A stretch of 64,000 nucleotides of DNA from Berberis thunbergii (Eukaryota > Streptophyta > Magnoliopsida > Ranunculales > Berberidaceae), in assembly GCA_003290165.1 (NCBI GenBank), contig QNQO01000223.1, forward strand, positions 992,001-1,056,000, given 5' to 3'. The notes under the pieces were generated by a model that saw only the letters and a list, made by a program, of their open reading frames with translations, was not told the origin of the DNA and did no database searches. Both the position numbers and the translations under genes were made by a program. Positions 11,201-23,175 of this stretch are shown here, piece after piece; position 1 is the first letter of the stretch, and each line of letters opens with the position of its first letter.

Positions 11201-14200
11201 ATTAAATAAATAAGTTTGGGACGGGATGGGCGGGATTGAAAATCTTCATCCCGATCCCATCCTACTCTAGATAGGAATGAGATAGGATCGGGATGAGTTT
11301 GATCAATAAAAAAAGGACCCAAAAAAACCAGGACGGGATGAGACAAGATTGGGATAGTGTGATGGGATGCCCACCCCTAGTTGGAGGTGAGAATTTGTCA
11401 ACGTGGCAAGAGAGCCATCAGTCCACAAAAAATGGTTCGAATCTTTTAGATGGCATGGATAATGTGGGGCTATTTACAAAAGAGGATGCTATGTTATTTT
11501 AAGAAAGATGCCTATATTATCTGAAACTCCATTAATAAATTGACCCGATTTTGAGTTATTTTAGTGGGTGTTTGGAGATTCGTTGGGCAATGTTAAGTTG
11601 AAAGATATCTTGACTAGAGTGACATTGGGGAAGGAAAAGTGAAGTAGGGGAGTATTTTGTTGGTTACTGATATACGGTCGTTGTTATCATAATGGAACCA
11701 AGTATTTGGTGATATATATAAGGTTGAGATTCGAAGTCTTCACTTTTTTACAAAACATCCGACAACAAATGTGGATTGTACATTAAAAAAATCCAGTTGT
11801 CAGATTAGTTGACCTCTAAGGCAAATAATCTCTCTTTTTAATCAATAATCCTCTCTTAAATTTACCACATCTCTCTTATTTAATTATCTTCACACTTCTC
11901 AAATAAAAAAGTTTCAACACTTTTTCAATAAATTGACAAAAAATACCAAAAAAATTTAAATAAAATAATAGAAGCATGCTCGCATAGTAACCAAGCCATG
12001 TACAAAGGTGAGGTATATACATTCCAATACACTCATTGGAAAGCATATTGGTATCTTTTAGGCGATGCACTGTTTTTAGTAGATTTTGGAGATAGATTGT
12101 TACTAATTCAAGGAGTTTTTGTAATAATTAAAAAAAAAACTTGGTTTTCGCATCTATCCTTAGCTAAAGTAAATCTCGAGAGAATTTTAAATAAAATGTT
12201 TGTTGGACTATATGTATGTATATATATATTTTGTCTTAACATTTATTGTAAGTAACTTTTAAATTTGAGAAAAGTGGAGTGAGTTAAATGAGAGAGAAAT
12301 GGTTAATTTAAGAGAGAGCGGGATGAAGAATTGGGAAGGCAGTCACATGCATTAGTTTAGTGAGCAATCTCAATAAATCTGACAATCGATTAAAAAAAAT
12401 GAACAATTTAGATTTGTTCTTGGATGTTTTGTGAAAAGTTGTCTTGCGGATCTCGACACACATAAAATTGAGTGGCAAAGTCTTAATTTTATAAACACTA
12501 TTTTATTAATCTTTAAATAGTGTTACAAAAGGAACATACTTGAACTCACGCAATACAAAGACTTTGTACACAACTCTACTTGACACAACTCTCACAGCAC
12601 ACCTAACACCTCTCACAAAAGTGATTAACAACCGCTTACAAAAGTGATTAATTAAATGAGACATATCACGTTACTAGACTTAAGCTACTTGCTCTACACC
12701 TCAAGTATGGGCCTTATATACTTGGTCTAGGTCGGCTTTTAAGCCTTGGGAAATTTAGAGAGAAAATTTTCTAGATGTAAGATGTTCCTAAGGAGAACTC
12801 TTGAGAATGAATTTTTGACTAAAAGTTTTTGTTATCTAGATTTCTCCATACATACTTTTGTAGATATTTTCGTAGCTCTAAATATTTTGGGACTCTAGTG
12901 GGCTATTTAATCTTTGACATGAGATATTCCTAGAGATATCGATCAAAGTCTATCCTACTATCATGATTTTTAACATTCCCCTTCATCACTGACTCTTTCT
13001 TGGATGCCATTTCAAGTTGTCTTTGAAACTCTTCCAATTTAATAGTGCCAATGCCATTAGTGAACATATGTGCTACTTGTCTTGATTGTTTTCATTTCTC
13101 TCTCGTTTCTTGAAGCACCTTCTTTGTTATAAACTGGTAGTGAGTTACGTGTTCATCCTTGCATGAATTACTTGGTTTTCAATGCAAATTGATTGTCTCG
13201 GTGTAATGGTTTTACACTACTGCATATTCAATTTGTTAATGCAAATCCTTCATTAGTTGTAGGAGGTAGGAGCCAAGCACTTTCTTGAGCAATGGCTATA
13301 TTTTGCTTCCGTGGTTGAGAGATACGACTCCTGAACCAAGACTAAACACATATCTAGTATTTGATTTTTCGGTGCCATGATTTCCAACATAGTAGCTGAT
13401 ATCCTTGCATCCTTCACTCTTCATGTATAGGAAACCAAGATTTTCACATACCTTAAGATTTTTTGAACCACTTTGAGATGAGTATTCTTTGGCTTTTGTA
13501 TTAATTGACTTGCTACTCCAACTGCATATGTTATGTCCAACTGTGTGATAGTTAGGTAAATTAAACTCCTGACAAGCTGGCGATGCATTGTTGTACCTTC
13601 CAAGTCTTTGCCTTCTTCAGCAGATAGCTTAAATTTTGCCTTCATATGTGTTGGGATCGGCTTATACTCAAGCATCCCATACTTGTTCAAATGAACTCTA
13701 CAACTAATGAAGGATTTGCACTTGCCAGTTTAGTAGTACCCTTACATTGCGATAATGAGTCTTTGCAATAAGCCAAGCTGAAAATCCTATATGCCACACA
13801 AGGGCGAAACATGTAGAAGTTCAGTACAAATTTATAATAGAAAATTGCTTCAAGGAGAGATAGAGGTGCAAGCCATCAAGAAGGACTACCAAGTAGCAAA
13901 CATATTCACTAAAGGTCTTGGCACTACCAAGTTCAAAGAGTTTTGAAGACAACTTGGAATGACTTCCAGGAGAATGACGAGGGAGAATGTAAAAAATCAC
14001 CCGTGACTCTACTTTCATACGTCTTCTCCAAATATCTTGGCCTTTAAATGATCCTAGATATTTCTAGAAGTAGTTACCTCTAGAGTCATCTTTAGATATC
14101 TCTAGATATTCCTCCCTTCAAATAGGGAAGTCTAGAAAACATCGTCCAATGGCTTTACATTCAACAAAATAGACGATTTTCAACTGAAATAAAACCAAAT

Positions 14201-17200
14201 CAAAACCAGATACTTTTAGAACATTAGAAAATAACTAATAGAAATGGATACACTAAGTGAAAAAGTGAGCAAGGGAAAGAAAATTTTAATTTATTAATTT
14301 TTAATCAAAAAGATCTGTAACGATGTGTGACATTGTGCATATTGCATTGTAAATTGTTCTCAAAACAACCAACCCACAAAATTGACCATCTATACCAGAA
14401 ACAAATGAGCACTTTAAATAGATTCTTTTGTACATCTACATCTAAACTTAGCAGGCATGCATGTATAATGAAACTCCCATTTTTCTTCAAACTTGTGGCT
14501 CACGTTTGTTCTCTAAGGCTCTTTGTAAAATCTAGATTCTCCAACCTTCTTCACCAACCTAACCACATCTATGGATAGGAACTTGGTTATTTTCTGTGTA
14601 GAGCAAGTAGCTTAAGTCTAGTAGATTATGTGTCTCCTTTGTGAGTGGTGTTAGTGTATTGTGAGAATCGTATCAAGTGGAGTTGTGTACATATATTGTG
14701 TGAGTAAGTTATTTATTTAACACTATTGATGGTTTAATAAAACAATGTTTATTAAAATAAAACTTTGCCACTCAATTTCTACAATTTGGTTATTAGTATA
14801 TTCTGCTTTATTTATTAAAATAGGGGCATTGCCAGTTTAGGGGAAGAATAACCGACTCAAAAGTAAAAACTCAAATCCATTTATGATCTCCCTATTAAGA
14901 AAGCTAGTATCATTTCCCAATTTTATTTAGGGATGCAAAACATACCAACTTCTGGGACTTGGCTTTGGGAAATGGAATAAACACTCTGAATTCCCTTCCT
15001 CAATGATGATGAGGATGATTACCTTTATAAAAAAGAAAAGTTCTTAGTGCAAAGTAGCCACCACAAGTGGTTTCTCATTCCATCCATCTATCCAATCATG
15101 TTTGTTTCCCGTCCCTATTTGGTAATAATATCTTAAGAAGTTCCTCCTAGAGTTAACTTCTTCATCTGGGCCCTTGTTCATGGCAAACTATTGGTTGTGG
15201 AAAACCTAATTCAAGAAGGCATGCTTCTTGCAAACATATGCACTTTCTGGAAACTAATCAAGAAAGTATTCGACATTTGTTCTTTTCTTGCAACTTCTTA
15301 AATTTTTGGAGTAACATTTGTGTTGTTTTAGTGGGAAGAAGAGGAGGAATCCTTCCCACTGGATATTCTTTTCCTGTTTGGGTGGATTAATGGAGAAAGA
15401 ATGGTTGCACTATCAAAGGGGCGTGGCTTTGGTTTGCTTGCTACTATTTGGATGATATGGAAGGAGGGGAACAATGGGATTGTCAAAGAGAAAAATGATC
15501 TTTTCACTATTTGTAGAGAAATCAAATCCTTGGTTTGTCATTGGGGAAATGCTTAGGGTTTTGGAGGGTATCCCCTTCCATACTTGTATTTGATTGGCAA
15601 AACCTTGTTTATGTTATAACATCATTTTTATTGTTTTCCCCTTTGATGTACTGTGGCTATCTTACTCACTACTTTTTTTTAAATTTTATTAATGATTATT
15701 TTCCTGCAGTTTGATCGATTAGAAAAAAAAATCCATCCATTTAATATCCACCAAGTTGTTGTTTACACTTAATGACACACGAAACTTAAAAAAATTATCT
15801 TTTAATTCGTATAAGCTAAGATGTTAAAGGAAAATTATGGGTTAACATTAGAAGCTTGCCATGAATTCAACCCGTTTCGGCACCATTATTAAAGATACGT
15901 GTTTCGGTCCACGCTATTAAATATCTTAATAAATGGTGTCTGTGGGTGTTTAAGGACAACCGTTTCAGGTGGTCTTGGACAATGGGTTCTGTCGGCCGGC
16001 TTGTGTCGTGCTAAGGTGGGCCTTCGCCCGCTTTGTGATATGAGAAACAAATCCATTTTTTTCACTTTTAACGTGTATCTCAAGGCACACATGTCGAAAC
16101 ACTCATAAATTTTTTACATGTTATATGGATCTTATACATGTGGTCAGTGGCGGAGCCACATACAAGACATGGGGGGGCAGTTGCCCCTCCCTCCTAAAAA
16201 TTTTGAAATTCAGATTTAGTATAGTGAATTGTGGTATATTTAACTAATTGCCCCCTAGAATTTTGCTATTTTTTTTCTTGCCCCCTCCTTTGTGAACATC
16301 CTGGCTCTGCCACTGCATGTGGTGTCCTCGAGTGTAAATGGAGTGGTTCCTAAATGGGCAGTCAAAATATCTTTTTTTCCCCAAAAATGTGCCAACTTTT
16401 AATTAAAATGAGACTTTTATCATGTCCTCTTTGTTTGATTGATCAAATTTTTTTTAGGACTTTATTGTATCCAGTGTTGTTTGTTGTTTGTACAATTTGT
16501 TGTATTTATAGTATATATCATATCCAAATAGAATTGTAAAATATGATTCTTGATCTGACAAATCTTGATATGGAACATGTTGTGGAAGTGAAAAAGACTG
16601 CTCCAGCTTCTTTGATTTCTTTCAGAAATGGGGTGCCTGGAGTCAGTTCAGTTGGGTGATCTTTAAAATATCTTTAGTGATATGAGGGAAGTAAAATCAA
16701 TGAACTATTATTTTGACTGAATTTGTGGATGAAATCACTATTAGTATTAGAAACCAATTGGTTTCTAGTCTTCAAAATAACTATTCTTAGTAACTAGATA
16801 TTTATATAATGAAACCAGTGTTGCTAAGGTGCGGTTAGGATGCCCAAGTAAACCCAGGTAACATATAAGGCGGACACTTTTTTGTTTATTCTTGTACATT
16901 TCTTTTCCTCTTCTTTACTACATGATAAAACAGTTTTACTTGGAATAATTATTATCATTCTTCAAATGGGAAAATGGTTGAAAGGTTTAGTGAAATATTA
17001 AGTGAAGTATGTTAAAGTAGAAATCACATGGGAAATTTTTAAAGCCTAAATGTTGTAAAAATTGGATAATATTTATAATTGGTTAATAACATGGAGTTGA
17101 TATGTCTACAATGTTGCATAAGGTCTTGATCTTGACACTCCAAAAGATTTCTTCTATAAAGCAGCTCCGTTTGGTCATGTTTTTTATAAAAATCATTTGT

Positions 17201-17968
17201 GGATATTTTATTTTGGCCGAGAGTATGCTTTAATGAAAGAATCACATATATCATGGCAGGTTGAGAAGAAGGTGGGTGCTAGTCCACTATCCCAGTATAT
17301 CGTCACTCTTTGTCAGAGGGCTCAGCAGAGAAATGATTCAATGATGGAATCCGAGTTTGTGCCTCCTCTTCTGCCATATATTGATAGTATTTTGTTTGCT
17401 TTTTCGAAAATGAACTGTCAATAAGTTTCAATATTGTTTCCAGTGTTGTAGTTGGAGCACACTCTTCCATGTTCGGAAAGAAGGCGCAAGATAGCGATGA
17501 AGATGGTGACTATGATGACGATGATGTTGGCAAGGATGTGCAGGAGGGTGCTATTGTCTTCAACTCATCCTGGTTGCCCGGAAACAATGCCAAGTAAGAT
17601 GATAATAGCCTATTGTTTTTCATACTTAACATTCACAAGAAACTGTGGGCTCCAGTCTCAACTTTGTTTACTTGAAATTTAGGACTGATGAGCCAGAAGA
17701 CGAGAATAAAACTAAGAAGAAAAAGAATAAGGAAGATAGGATAGCTCGTGATGAAGATGTTGTAGAGGAGTTAGTCCTGAGTTCGGATGAGGATGAGTCC
17801 ATGAGTGACTCCTCTTATGTGGTAAGAGAAAACGAAGCTGAGCCAGCAGCTTTAAAACAGGTAAACAAGAAAAGAAAAGCATCTAGAGAACTTTTGAAGA
17901 AACGAAAATCCCGTACCAGACAACCAGAGAGGACAAAAAAACCCCGCATCCCGATAAGGTCTACTTGA
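5281..17968 (+). CDS. NOC2: NOC2-like nucleolar complex protein (11 exons, one single-base frameshift)
   Basis: Noc2-family protein (Noc2 domain). In yeast, Noc2p pairs with Noc1p or Noc3p to move pre-60S ribosomes from the nucleolus to the nucleoplasm; a plant role in 60S assembly is inferred. Exons by GT-AG borders and phase: 5281-5311, 5408-5532, 6701-6763, 6859-7412, 7773-8075, 8746-9075, 9151-9357, 9442-9528, 17260-17354, 17444-17593, 17683-17968. The total is 2231 nt, one short of 744 codons. The missing base is in exon 4 (554 nt), at the A run 7254-7257 in TGGAAAACC; as it stands, translation stops at 7273. The protein has an acidic N-terminus, a conserved core ([45 protein letters not shown]) and an acidic then basic C-terminus ending in RPKK-like clusters (KKRKSRTR). 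Intron 8 is 7.7 kb and full of transposons. Either a recent break or an assembly error; the rest is undamaged. Confidence 0.9.
6060..6335 (+). mobile_element. LINE ORF2 C-terminal relic in NOC2 intron 2
   Basis: The + frame gives [17 protein letters not shown] followed by LIVKSWQLF. This matches the '(I/L)W.(I/L)WKERN.R.F' signature found near the end of plant L1-type LINE ORF2 proteins, after the zinc-binding RT domain. Only this short part remains, inside the 1.17 kb intron 5533-6700. Confidence 0.55.
10628..11379. mobile_element. Non-autonomous hAT-type element (752 bp) in NOC2 intron 8
   Basis: The left end TAGGAGTGGGCA and right end TGCCCACCCCTA form terminal inverted repeats (one mismatch), extended by GGGACGAGAT/ATCCCATC-rich subterminal repeats. 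Flanking sequences are GTTGGCGG (10620-10627) and GTTGGAGG (11380-11387), an 8-bp target duplication with one difference. The interior is AT-rich and has no transposase. The ends match the TAGGGGTGGGCA family common in plants. Confidence 0.85.
12455..12975 (-). mobile_element. Copia LTR, minus orientation
   Basis: On the - strand it begins TGTTAAAAATCATG next to a purine tract (GAAGGGGAA just outside, 12976-12984), as expected for a 3' LTR after its polypurine tract. It contains the block GTAGAGCAAGTAGCTTAAGT and closes near GCCACTCAATTTT. The same blocks, in the same order, occur in the + strand LTR at 13988-14783, so the two belong to one family. The outer end near 12455 is approximate. Confidence 0.7.
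12985..13720 (-). pseudogene. Copia reverse transcriptase/RNase H remnant, minus strand
   Basis: Between 13421 and 13690 the - strand encodes [20 protein letters not shown] and then [13 protein letters not shown]. This is the characteristic end of Ty1/Copia reverse transcriptase (usually 'LVGSLIYLT.TRPDI.YAV'). Sequence from 13420 down to 12985 is decayed RNase H region leading into the polypurine tract and LTR. No intact polyprotein remains. Confidence 0.75.
13735..13987 (+). pseudogene. Copia RNase H remnant, plus strand
   Basis: The + strand gives HCDNESLQ, then [14 protein letters not shown], then [17 protein letters not shown]. This is the conserved order of the Copia RNase H C-terminus ('DN.SA', 'TKHI.V.YHF', 'ADI.TKGL'). 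Stops and frameshifts interrupt it. It is followed by a purine tract (GAGGGAGAA) and a + strand LTR. It lies back-to-back with the minus-strand copy to its left. Confidence 0.75.
13988..14783 (+). mobile_element. Copia LTR, plus orientation, with about 400 bp of extra internal sequence
   Basis: It starts TGTAAAAAATCACC right after the purine tract and ends near CTCAATTTCTACA at 14783. It shares GTGTAGAGCAAGTAGCTTAA and TTTGCCACTCAATTT with the inverted LTR at 12455-12975. About 14150-14580 has no counterpart in that LTR and is probably a later insertion. After 14783 ATTTGGTTATTAGTATA weakly resembles a Copia initiator-Met primer site, which would be unusual after a 3' LTR. Confidence 0.65.
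15130..15560 (+). mobile_element. LINE ORF2 zinc-binding RT domain relic in NOC2 intron 8
   Basis: The + frames give [17 protein letters not shown], then [20 protein letters not shown], then [13 protein letters not shown]. This follows the order of the plant LINE 'zf-RVT' region (P.(K/R)V.FF.W....GK, then IW.IWKERN). Stops and frame changes show it is dead. The 3' end near 15600-15720 is T/A-rich. Confidence 0.65.
16145..16315. mobile_element. hAT-type MITE, 171 bp, in NOC2 intron 8
   Basis: The ends CAGTGGCGGAGCCA and TGGCTCTGCCACTG form inverted repeats with one mismatch, extended by the CCCCTCC/GGGGGC subterminal pairing. Perfect 8-bp target duplications CATGTGGT lie at 16137-16144 and 16316-16323. 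This end sequence is very common among plant non-autonomous hAT elements. Confidence 0.9.
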
Positions 17969-20690
17969 TAATAATGCGCAGTTATGTCGTTCCTATATGT
18001 GGGAGCGATTTATTGGTTCTGCACAAGGGGCACCAGATTGTTAACCAATTCTGCGTGTAACCCAAATTTTGTTATTTAAACTTCGAGATTGAACTTCCTT
18101 GTTTGATTTAGCACTGAATTGTTTTTTTTCTTTCACTGAACGCAAATTTTAGTCCAAGGTGAATAGAAATACTGAAACATAGTTTTGACATCTGCTACGT
18201 TGTTCTTACATGTTAGGATAAAGATGAGCACAGCTTTGGAAGATATACCCTTAGTTTTAAAAACCCAGGGCTGTGCTACAAAGCAAAAGCCCATCTTTTG
18301 GCATTCCCCCCATATTGTTGTGCATTGTTATCGTGCTAGTTCTTATATAACTTTCTATAGCTTGTTTGAGCCATCCATCGAAAGTCATTGATTGCCTGAT
18401 AGCACATTGACTTAATATCTGTTTATCATTGACTATCACTTGATAAATGTTTTTGAGGGCAGCCAGTGGAGGTTCTCTGAAGTAAGGCATTTGGGTTTGA
18501 ATATTAGAATGCCATTGAAGTGGAGATGCCCTTAATAATCATCTTGAATGCACGAAATTAGTCTAATTTCATTCCAGCTTAAACACAAATTTCATTTTAT
18601 ATTTTCTTATAATCTTCATAATTAATTATACCTAAGGCCCTAACATAATCAATTTGAAGGCTTTCAATTATTTATAGTTGACTCTTACATCATTTCGTCT
18701 CTCACATCTCATACTTTTACAATAAAAATCAGCATCTCTCAATCATTAAATAAGTATTCCCAAACTCCTAATATAATTTATTTGAATGTTTCAAATTATT
18801 TATAAATAGACCCTTACAATAGTGAGAATACATTTTTTGTTATAATATTTTACTCCACAATATTTGTTAACCTTTTAAATTAATTAAATTAAAAGTATAA
18901 ATACTTATCTTGCGTAGAAATATTTAATCAAATATCCTAAAATTTTAATGTAATTTAAAAAAATAATACTAATACACACGCAAGTGGTTGGAAAGCAACT
19001 AACTAACTACGCAACGACACAAAACAAAGTCTAAAAAGTTCACAAATCACTCTCACGCACCCACTCATGTGCAAGTCATTGCCCTTTGAAAAACCATGCA
19101 ATCTCTTGACTAAACGAACTGATGCATGAATGAATGTGAGGTATCACACAGATAACAAGTAAACAAATACAAGGATAAAATTTTTAATAACCAATATCAG
19201 AAAAGCCGCAAACCTAATTTAACAAAATGCTACTCTCCCTTGCACAAAATCATTCTGATCAACATCAAAATAACTCAATTACAAAAAGAATGACAATAGC
19301 TAACATAACTCCTCATGTGTGTGCAGTTCATGTGCATACGTGCAAACCTCTGCTAATGTGCATCACTCCTGAGTGAAATGCTCGTCTAGTAGCCTATTTG
19401 CTACAACAGCAGGGGCAGTATTAAACTGACGTACAGAATTATTAACCAACAATAAAACAATTTTGATGGCGTGCTCCCCTTGAGCTCAATGTTCCATATG
19501 CAGGATCCAGCTCGAGGAGAAAGTATTGTGATCCTGAAACTCCTTCCATATGATTCCTCAGACAGCAAGGAAAACATTCAGTTGGTGAGATGAGGTATCA
19601 AATAGCTGTCACAGCACGGCCTGGCAGAGGTGGCTCAAACAAACCTGGCATTTCACCTCTCATAACTTGGTGATCTTTCGCGCCAGGAGCAAAATCAAGT
19701 ACCATTGCACTATGCACAAAATGGCACTTACCTCCAAACTTAGATCCTGCTGCAGTGTCAATTTTGCTGCACAAGTAGGTTTTAACTGGAGCAGTGGAAA
19801 CATTGGGACCAAGTTATGGTAGAACCATCTGGTTTTTGGATGGATGTAAAAGGGAAGGCTTTCCACTTATTAGGGAAGAAAAGCACAAATGTAGAAAGTA
19901 CCATCAACAAATGGAAACCAAATAGTGCTGCACCCTTAACAGTTCCCTAAGATCACAGCACATCTATATCTATGCTAAAGTGACTCCTCATCGCAACCCA
20001 GCAAAAGTGACAACAACACACAAGAAAGTCACAGACACAGATAGTAGCAAATACAAGTCTCAGAGGTGAGAAAATCAACAACTCATCCCTACTTAAACAA
20101 CAAAATCAACCAAATTAGCAGTGGCATGAAATTAGTAAAGGAATCAAAATCATATTTTCAAACAATTGTGCAATCATAGAGTTCTTTTCTTAAGAAAGCT
20201 TATAACAAATTCTGTTCTAAACTTCAATAAGAATATAATGTTTGTAAAAGAATTAAATTATCTTTAAAATTCTGTAATTATAGAATTCTTGCCTCAATTG
20301 CCAAAAAGAATCAAAACTGAAGTAATCACGAAGGTTAAGTCAATAAAATGCAATACTTAAAACAAGAAAATTGCTCATTCACCACTATTGCAGAAAAAAT
20401 CTATTACTGAGTTCATTGGAGAAGGAATTTAGAACTTCATACCTTCTAGCTGATGAAGGCAACAGTGAAGATGCAGGATTCTGTTAAGGGCTCTGTCACT
20501 GGCAGCGATATATATATATATATATATATATTGGCATGACAATGTGAGAAACAAGCAATTTTAAATTAATATGAAAGTCTCTACAGTTAAGGAGAGAGTA
20601 ATAAAAATAGACAAAACATACAGCTACAAATATGATTCGGGATGGAGAATATAGGATTCCCAACCTAACATAATTCATCAAATCTAATGT
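17969..20690. other. Intergenic after NOC2; no gene supported
   Basis: The NOC2 3' UTR presumably occupies the first few hundred bases. The rest is AT-rich (especially 18540-19000) with only short chance frames. A (TA)n microsatellite lies at 20507-20531. Confidence 0.5.
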
Positions 20691-20699
20691 CTTTACTAG

Positions 20700-21180
20700 A
20701 GAATGGGTTATACCTCCAGTTCCAAATAAGATATTAGTTCTAGAAATTTTATCATCGGAGACTGCATTGTCACGCTCTTTCCAGATTGACCGTAAAATAA
20801 AATGAGGAAGACGGGTCCAAATCTAAGAACCCAAAGGTGTGAGGATCCCTTTCTTATTCCAGTTAATGGGCCGATCCGTACACGAAGTGTTACACTATTT
20901 CGTAACACCACACTGATAAAACTTGTCCAAATCAGCTGTGCAGAATTGCAGTGCATAAGAACAAGATTAATGGATTCAAGCTGGTAGTTGCAGAGGACGA
21001 ACTGCTGGTAAAAATCACCCCACTCTGCACAGGTCATCAATGGTGAGTATTCTGTCGAGACAAACCATTCAAAGGAGGCCAGTTTTGAGAGGGTTAAATT
21101 ACTAGTGGCAAATCGGCAATCATCACATTTACTGAGTCAGAGACCTGTCTGGAATGGCTACTTGAGGATTTAGTCACCCC
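20700..21180 (-). mobile_element. LINE ORF2 C-terminal (zf-RVT) relic
   Basis: The - strand frame includes CNYQLESINLVLMHCNSAQL followed by IWTSF. This is the 'C....ES..HL..HC..A..IW' zinc-binding motif of plant LINE reverse transcriptases. In another frame SIWKERDNAVSDD continues the family's W.IWKERN motif. Frame changes and stops show decay. Confidence 0.6.
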
Positions 21181-21251
21181 ATCTTTAGGAATGAGCCATC
21201 CTCAATGACCATTTTGTCACAACCCACTAATACTGATACAACCCCCACTTA

Positions 21252-21581
21252 GGGTGTGTTTGGTTGCATGAAATCCTATGCCATGGGAATCCATGAGGGG
21301 ACCACTACATTTTAGGCTAAATTGATATATCACTCCACATCCACCATTTGGTTTTGTGATCAATGGTGGGAATGAAAGTCCCATGAACATGGGAATTACA
21401 TGCCTTGGGGGGGCCAAGGAGTGGGATTCCCATGTTCATGGGACTTTCATTCCCACCATTGATCACAAAATCAAATGGTGATCAAATGGTAAATGTGAAA
21501 TGATATATCAATTTAGCCTAAAATGTAGTGGTCCCCTCATGAATTCCCATGGCATAGGATTCCATGCAACCAAACACACCC
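21252..21581. mobile_element. Tourist-like (PIF/Harbinger) MITE: near-perfect 330-bp palindrome
   Basis: It begins GGGTGTGTTTGGTTGCATG and ends in the reverse complement, flanked by TTA at 21249-21251 and 21582-21584. The TTA/TAA target duplication with GGG(T/C)(G/C)TGTTTGG ends is the Tourist/PIF-Harbinger pattern. The two halves pair over nearly the whole length, around a short unpaired centre near 21399-21420, so a transcript would fold into one long hairpin. Confidence 0.92.
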
Positions 21582-21589
21582 TTAATACC

Positions 21590-22290
21590 TTCCAATGGAG
21601 AGGGTTTTACCTCAAAATGACTCACTCCCATGATGACTTCCTTATAATGACAAAGCTTTGAGCATAAGCCCACAAAATGGTTTTTAACCATCAAACCATG
21701 GGGACAAACCTCCAAACAGTGTTGCGAAATGAACAAACTTCTCCTTCAAAGAATTTAAACTTGAAAGGGAGACTGCAACCCACTTTATAGACAGTCCAAA
21801 AGAGAGATTGTTCATGAAAAATGGAAAGGACTTTCAAATAGCATTGCCTACCCAAAGGGAAAACGTGACTTGTCATTCACATGGTTGTAAGAGTTCACAA
21901 AGAGACTTGCCAATATATACAACAAACCTAAAAGTTGTATCAGTGTAAAACCTTGTTGCACCCCCTACTCTCGAAATACTGCTCATTCAAACAAAATTCA
22001 TCACTCCTGACTCCTGCAACCTAAACGACCTTCACAACTGACCTACTCTAAAATTGAAACTAGCTCCAACAGTCACATTAGTCCAATTCTAAGTATGATT
22101 GGTCCTCCCAAAACCTCAGTGACGGCCCATGTGATAGGCTGTGGCTGTAGTCAAATGAAATGTTGGAGATGATGCTACATCAGGCACCAGTGATCTCACA
22201 CAGTGTATTCATAAGAAATTTATAAAGTGAGTTCATGCTTAGGTCAACCTCCTTAAGTGACCAGATAAACCTGCTACTGTTTGTGGGAAT
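21590..22290. other. Intergenic, no gene seen
   Basis: Only short chance frames. No repeat structure was identified other than those listed on either side. Confidence 0.4.
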
Positions 22291-22297
22291 ATCAACG

Positions 22298-22408
22298 AAC
22301 TCTTTTAGACTTCTGAACACATTAAAAATCAATTAACTCTTTTAGACTGCTGAACACATTAAAAATCAATCAATTCTTTTAGACTTCTGAATACATTAAA
22401 CATTCACA
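22298..22408 (+). repeat. Three tandem copies of a 37-bp unit
   Basis: Units start at 22298, 22335 and 22372. Each reads AA(C/T)TCTTTTAGACT(T/G)CTGAA and then (C/T)ACATTAAAAATCAAT, with a few substitutions. The equal period points to slippage or unequal exchange duplication. Confidence 0.85.
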
Positions 22409-22566
22409 TAATCGAAGTAAATGTCCTCCCATTCATTTTTTCCAAAGGGAAAAACTTGTTGCACTTTAAGACATGACACCCATCATCTTCAAACACCTTA
22501 TGCTCGAAGATGCAGATTTGGTACTTCCTAAAGAAAACTTACCAGTGCTTTCCCATACCTACCACC

Positions 22567-22702
22567 TATCTATGCCCAATTGCAACAGGCGCAGAGGGAC
22601 AGTCAGTATTATCCTTGTAAACTATACAAGTGCGTATCTATGCCCAATTGCAACAGGAGCAGGGGGACAGTCAGTATTATCCTTATAAACTGTACAAGTG
22701 CC
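22567..22702 (+). repeat. Direct duplication of a 68-bp unit
   Basis: 22567-22634 and 22635-22702 are adjacent copies, each opening TATCTATGCCCAATTGCAAC and closing near ACAAGTGC, with about six differences. It looks like a fairly recent local duplication in non-coding DNA. Confidence 0.88.
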
Positions 22703-23175
22703 TAACATAGATGACACTCCAAAAGCTCACAAGAAAAGGTTCATACAATGATTAAACTGTGAGAACAGAGTACTAACCACTGAATTTTGTGTTATGCACG
22801 GCAAAGACATCAATGGCTTTGCACCATGTTTTTGGGATTGCCTTGGGAATTGGTTACTAAGGGGTTGGTCAGCATTCCAGTAGCAGCATTCCAGTAGCAG
22901 GCCAACATGAGTACTTGGGTTCTTTAAAGTTTTTGCTGCTCAGAAGGATGATGATGGAAATAAAGTCCGAATCCTATTACAATTGGAGAGAGGCGAAATG
23001 GGAGTGTGAGGCAGGTGGAAAAGACAATAACTTTACATACTCCCACCGAAATGGAGAGTAATGCAATTGTACTTCTTGATGCACATTGTCGAACTAATAG
23101 GGAAGAAAGGAAGTTTGGTGGGAGTTGGAATACAATGAAGACGCCACAAACTCTGAGGATTCATTTTATCCAAAC

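Noticed and set aside
16815..16880. Possible hAT element start (CAGTGTTGCTAAGG)
   Set aside because: No matching right end or target duplication was found; kept only as a family relic.
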